Shown one piece after another: positions 26,611-28,093 of a stretch of DNA of 28,093 nucleotides (position 1 is the first letter of the stretch; the number at the start of each line of letters is the position of its first letter). A model generated the notes under the pieces. It was not told the origin of the DNA. It did no database searches and saw only the letters and a program-made list of their open reading frames with translations. The translations under genes and the position numbers were made by a program. The DNA comes from a virus: the IMG/VR virus record IMGVR_UViG_3300010151_000105, positions 1 through 28,093 of that record; one strand, 5' to 3'.

Positions 26611-27024
26611 ATGGCAAAAACAGAACAGTACGTTAAACGTGATCTAGTAAATTTGATGCAAGGATTACTACAAGTAGAGAATTTAAAGGGTGTTAAATTT
26701 GCTCTTACAAATTCAGCAAACAAAGAAATAATATCTAATGCATTAAGAGATATTGAAGAAAAAGCTATTCCGACTAAGGAATTTCAAGAATTATCTGCAC
26801 AGATGCAACAATTTGATATGAATGCAGATATGGATAAAATTAAAGCTAAAGAAGAAGAACCAGAAAATGTAAAGATTATTGAAGAAAGAAAAGCTCAAAT
26901 GGCTGAGATAGATAAACTTTTAGAGGAATCTGTAGAACTTGAATTAAAGACACTATCAGAATCTCAATTACCAAAGGATATTAATCTAAAGCAATTGGAT
27001 GCAATTAAATTAATAGTAAAATAA
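26611..27024 (+). CDS. Helical late protein, 137 aa, unknown function
   Basis: A charged, almost wholly helical protein (high K, E, Q and L) with no cysteine and no membrane segment. The N-terminal part (VKRDLVNLMQGLLQVENLKGVKFALTNSANKEIIS) resembles a globular helical region; residues about 45-120 look like coiled coil (KIKAKEEEPENVKIIEERKAQMAEIDKLLEE). Location after the fibre gene and its coiled-coil character would suit a fibre-assembly chaperone or a small virion component, but I recognise no family. A candidate promoter lies upstream. The A-rich leader lacks a Shine-Dalgarno sequence. Confidence 0.7.
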   Translation: MAKTEQYVKRDLVNLMQGLLQVENLKGVKFALTNSANKEIISNALRDIEEKAIPTKEFQELSAQMQQFDMNADMDKIKAKEEEPENVKIIEERKAQMAEIDKLLEESVELELKTLSESQLPKDINLKQLDAIKLIVK

Positions 27025-27030
27025 TAAACT

Positions 27031-27384
27031 ATGCCAAATTTCGCACATAATACTGATGAACCCTTGGTTAAAAAACCAGGGGAGACAAGGAATACTACTG
27101 AACAATTATTAGCTGCTCCTTACGGAATGCAGGGAGCTACTATTATAACAACTCTTGGAGCAGAACATGCAGTTCAAGGTTATTGTATAGTAGCTATATT
27201 AGATGATACAGTATTAGATGTTTCTAATTGTGATACTAACTGGAGAGAAGATATAAATGCAGGTGGTGGAAACCCTTCAGGAGAATTAGTAACTGATATA
27301 ACCTTACCCGTTGGAATTCCTTTTTATGGAGATTTTACAAGGATATTTTTAATAAGTGGTAGAGTTATAGTATATAGTAAGTAA
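27031..27384 (+). CDS. Small beta-rich late virion protein, 117 aa
   Basis: Starts six bases after the previous stop. The sequence is mostly short beta strands: TIITTLGAEHAVQGYCIVAILDD, then TDITLPVGIPFYGDFTRIFLISGRVIVYSK. The final pattern, 'LP.G...yG.FT.i.L.SG.vi.Y', recurs in small proteins encoded near fibre genes of many Bacteroidota phages, from my memory of such proteins; their precise role is not known to me. It may be a fibre-tip, decoration or head-fibre component. A strong hairpin lies 30 bases into the coding sequence. Confidence 0.65.
   Translation: MPNFAHNTDEPLVKKPGETRNTTEQLLAAPYGMQGATIITTLGAEHAVQGYCIVAILDDTVLDVSNCDTNWREDINAGGGNPSGELVTDITLPVGIPFYGDFTRIFLISGRVIVYSK
27061..27082 (+). 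other. Start-proximal hairpin, +30 from ATG 27031
   Basis: CCCTTGGTT (27061-27069) pairs with AACCAGGGG (27074-27082): nine pairs with one T-G wobble and a four-base loop AAAA. The GC content is high for this genome. It lies at the same distance from the start codon as the hairpin in the 13897 gene. Confidence 0.5.
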
Positions 27385-27385
27385 A

Positions 27386-27649
27386 ATGAGTCCTATACAT
27401 AATATAGGCCTTGGTACAATTAGATGGCAGCCTCAATGGGTTAGTCCAAATTTAAGTGCGATGGACTGTTTCTTTGAGCCTTGTAACTTAGCACCTGCTA
27501 CGCAATTAATGCCAAAGGATGTTATTGTAGATTATTGTGACACATTTGATTTAGATAGTAATAGTGATATAATGCCAGAGGTTAGCCCTGTAGCCTCTGG
27601 GCATTTTGAAATAGATAGTAACGGTGATATAATGCCAGAAGCGGTTTAA
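27386..27649 (+). CDS. Small late protein with tandem DSN-DIMPE repeat, 87 aa
   Basis: Begins one base after the preceding stop. The N-terminal half (MSPIHNIGLGTIRWQPQWVS) and the middle, with three cysteines (CFFEPCNL, VDYCDTF), are not recognised. The C-terminal third contains two copies of a nine- to ten-residue unit, LDSNSDIMPE and IDSNGDIMPE, exactly 20 residues (60 bases) apart, ending right after the second copy (EAV). The acidic 'D.N.D' pattern could bind calcium as an EF-hand-like or dockerin-like loop, but this is speculation from composition. A 10-base-pair hairpin sits between the two copies. Probably a small virion or fibre accessory protein. Confidence 0.6.
   Translation: MSPIHNIGLGTIRWQPQWVSPNLSAMDCFFEPCNLAPATQLMPKDVIVDYCDTFDLDSNSDIMPEVSPVASGHFEIDSNGDIMPEAV
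27392..27408 (+). other. Short hairpin at +6 of the 27386 gene
   Basis: CCTATA (27392-27397) and TATAGG (27403-27408) form a perfect six-base stem with a five-base loop (CATAA), starting six bases after the ATG. Weaker than the other start-proximal hairpins. Confidence 0.3.
27552..27640 (+). repeat. Tandem 29-base coding repeat, 60-base period
   Basis: Two copies, 27552-27580 and 27612-27640, differ only at a few bases (for example TAATAG versus TAACGG) and are offset by exactly 60 bases, keeping frame. They encode DSN-S/G-DIMPE. The spacer holds an inverted repeat (27575-27600). Confidence 0.85.
27575..27600 (+). other. 10-bp hairpin between the two repeat copies
   Basis: CCAGAGGTTA (27575-27584) pairs with TAGCCTCTGG (27591-27600): ten pairs with one T-G wobble and a six-base loop (GCCCTG). 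It lies in coding sequence and has no T-tract, so it is not an obvious terminator. Confidence 0.55.
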
Positions 27650-27661
27650 AGAACAATAATA

Positions 27662-27868
27662 ATGAAAGAAATACTGCAGCTTATAGAAGGATATGGATTA
27701 CCATTAATATTGTTACTAGGGGCATTATACGCTTTATATAGGTTTTTAGTTTTTAGTTTATATGAGGTTAAGAATCAATTTTCTCGCCATCACGAAAGAG
27801 CTGCTGATAACATGGAAGAGATGAAAAAGAAAGTAGATATAATCTTAGAATATATAAGAAAAAAATAG
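27662..27868 (+). CDS. One-helix membrane protein, holin or lysis-accessory candidate
   Basis: A 68-residue protein with one clear hydrophobic segment (about 12-31: GLPLILLLGALYALYRFLVF), preceded by a short acidic amphipathic stretch and followed by a charged helix (NQFSRHHERAADNMEEMKKKVDIILEYIRKK). Small single-span phage proteins with a charged cytoplasmic tail near the end of the late region are often holins or partners of the lysis genes. No endolysin gene is adjacent within the window, so lysis is only a possibility; a virion-associated membrane-active peptide is another. It starts 12 bases after the previous stop. Confidence 0.5.
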   Translation: MKEILQLIEGYGLPLILLLGALYALYRFLVFSLYEVKNQFSRHHERAADNMEEMKKKVDIILEYIRKK

Positions 27869-27871
27869 GAT

Positions 27872-28093
27872 ATGGCAACAAAGAAATTAGTACCAAGAGC
27901 AAATGATGAAGGTGGGATAGGAACATCTGCTAAAACATGGGGAGACTCATGGTTAAAGAATTTAACTTTAACTGGATTAGTTACAGATGCCTCATTAACA
28001 AGTATTTTAGTTGAAACTGGGGGTTTAATTAAAAAGAGACCTTTATCTGGACTACTTAATTTACAAAGTTTAGATGAGGGAGTTAGTTTAACA
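27872..28093 (+). CDS. Tail-fibre-like protein, 5' end (partial)
   Basis: An ATG at 27872, three bases after the preceding TAG, opens a frame that stays open to the window edge (74 codons). It begins MATKKLVPRANDEGGIGTSA, then KTWGDSWLKNLTLTGLVTD. The 'lvPR...EGGiG...KtWG..wl..l.l.G' pattern is typical of the N-terminal virion-attachment part of phage fibre proteins of marine and Bacteroidota phages. The receptor-binding part lies beyond the window. With the 25248 gene it would give this phage at least two fibre-like proteins in addition to the SprB-type adhesin. Confidence 0.6.
   Translation, partial: MATKKLVPRANDEGGIGTSAKTWGDSWLKNLTLTGLVTDASLTSILVETGGLIKKRPLSGLLNLQSLDEGVSLT

Noticed and set aside
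1-28093. Stop-codon reassignment, as in some gut crAss-like phages
   Set aside because: TAA, TAG and TGA all terminate clearly defined genes here and none interrupts a conserved gene.
1-28093. tRNA genes, CRISPR arrays, insertion sequences or integrase
   Set aside because: I saw no cloverleaf with a T-loop GTTCRA box, no regular spacer-repeat array and no transposase or recombinase motifs. A covariance-model scan (tRNAscan-SE) would be decisive.

Overview
The window is a stretch of a double-stranded DNA tailed phage (Caudoviricetes) genome: the packaging, head and receptor-binding late region. All genes lie on the + strand and are tightly packed, often with overlapping stops and starts (TAATG, TAGTG). 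The DNA is AT-rich. TAA, TAG and TGA all end genes, so nothing suggests a recoded stop. The host is probably a member of the Bacteroidota. Genes lack clear Shine-Dalgarno sequences and have A-rich leaders, candidate promoters match the Bacteroidota -7 element TAnnTTTG, and the largest gene carries SprB-like modules, a module type typical of Bacteroidota surface adhesins. The head and connector genes resemble those of Bacteroidota podophages, including crAss-like phages. This comes from remembered family features, not a search, so no taxon is assigned.

Layout. 1-1400: the 3' end of a GroES-like co-chaperonin, then small genes (winged-helix protein, a 42-residue ORF, a Cys-rich zinc-binding protein, an HU/IHF-like protein). 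1348-6444: possible small terminase, a small acidic protein, large terminase and portal. 6431-11029: a 1532-residue multidomain protein with two peptidoglycan-binding repeats and a papain-like (NlpC/P60 or CHAP type) domain, placed between portal and scaffold. 11119-13716: probable scaffold and major capsid protein. 13897-16926: an unrecognised head-region protein, a head-tail connector/stabilisation-like protein and a virion protein. 17004-26549: a small Cys-rich protein, a 2557-residue SprB-like adhesin and a fibre-like protein. 26611-28093: small late proteins, a one-helix membrane protein (holin or lysis accessory candidate) and the 5' end of another fibre gene cut by the window edge.

Working together: terminase and portal package DNA into a shell built by scaffold and capsid protein, connector proteins close the head, the peptidoglycan-active protein probably helps genome entry, and the adhesin/fibre genes recognise the host surface.

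The most unusual signals are the domain mosaic at 6431-11029, the host-like SprB modules at about 20146-23700, stable hairpins just inside the start codons of several late genes (clearest at 14730-14779), and TAnnTTTG elements that overlap terminator-like hairpins between transcription units. I see no tRNA, rRNA, CRISPR array, integrase, transposase or stretch over 300 bases without a gene.
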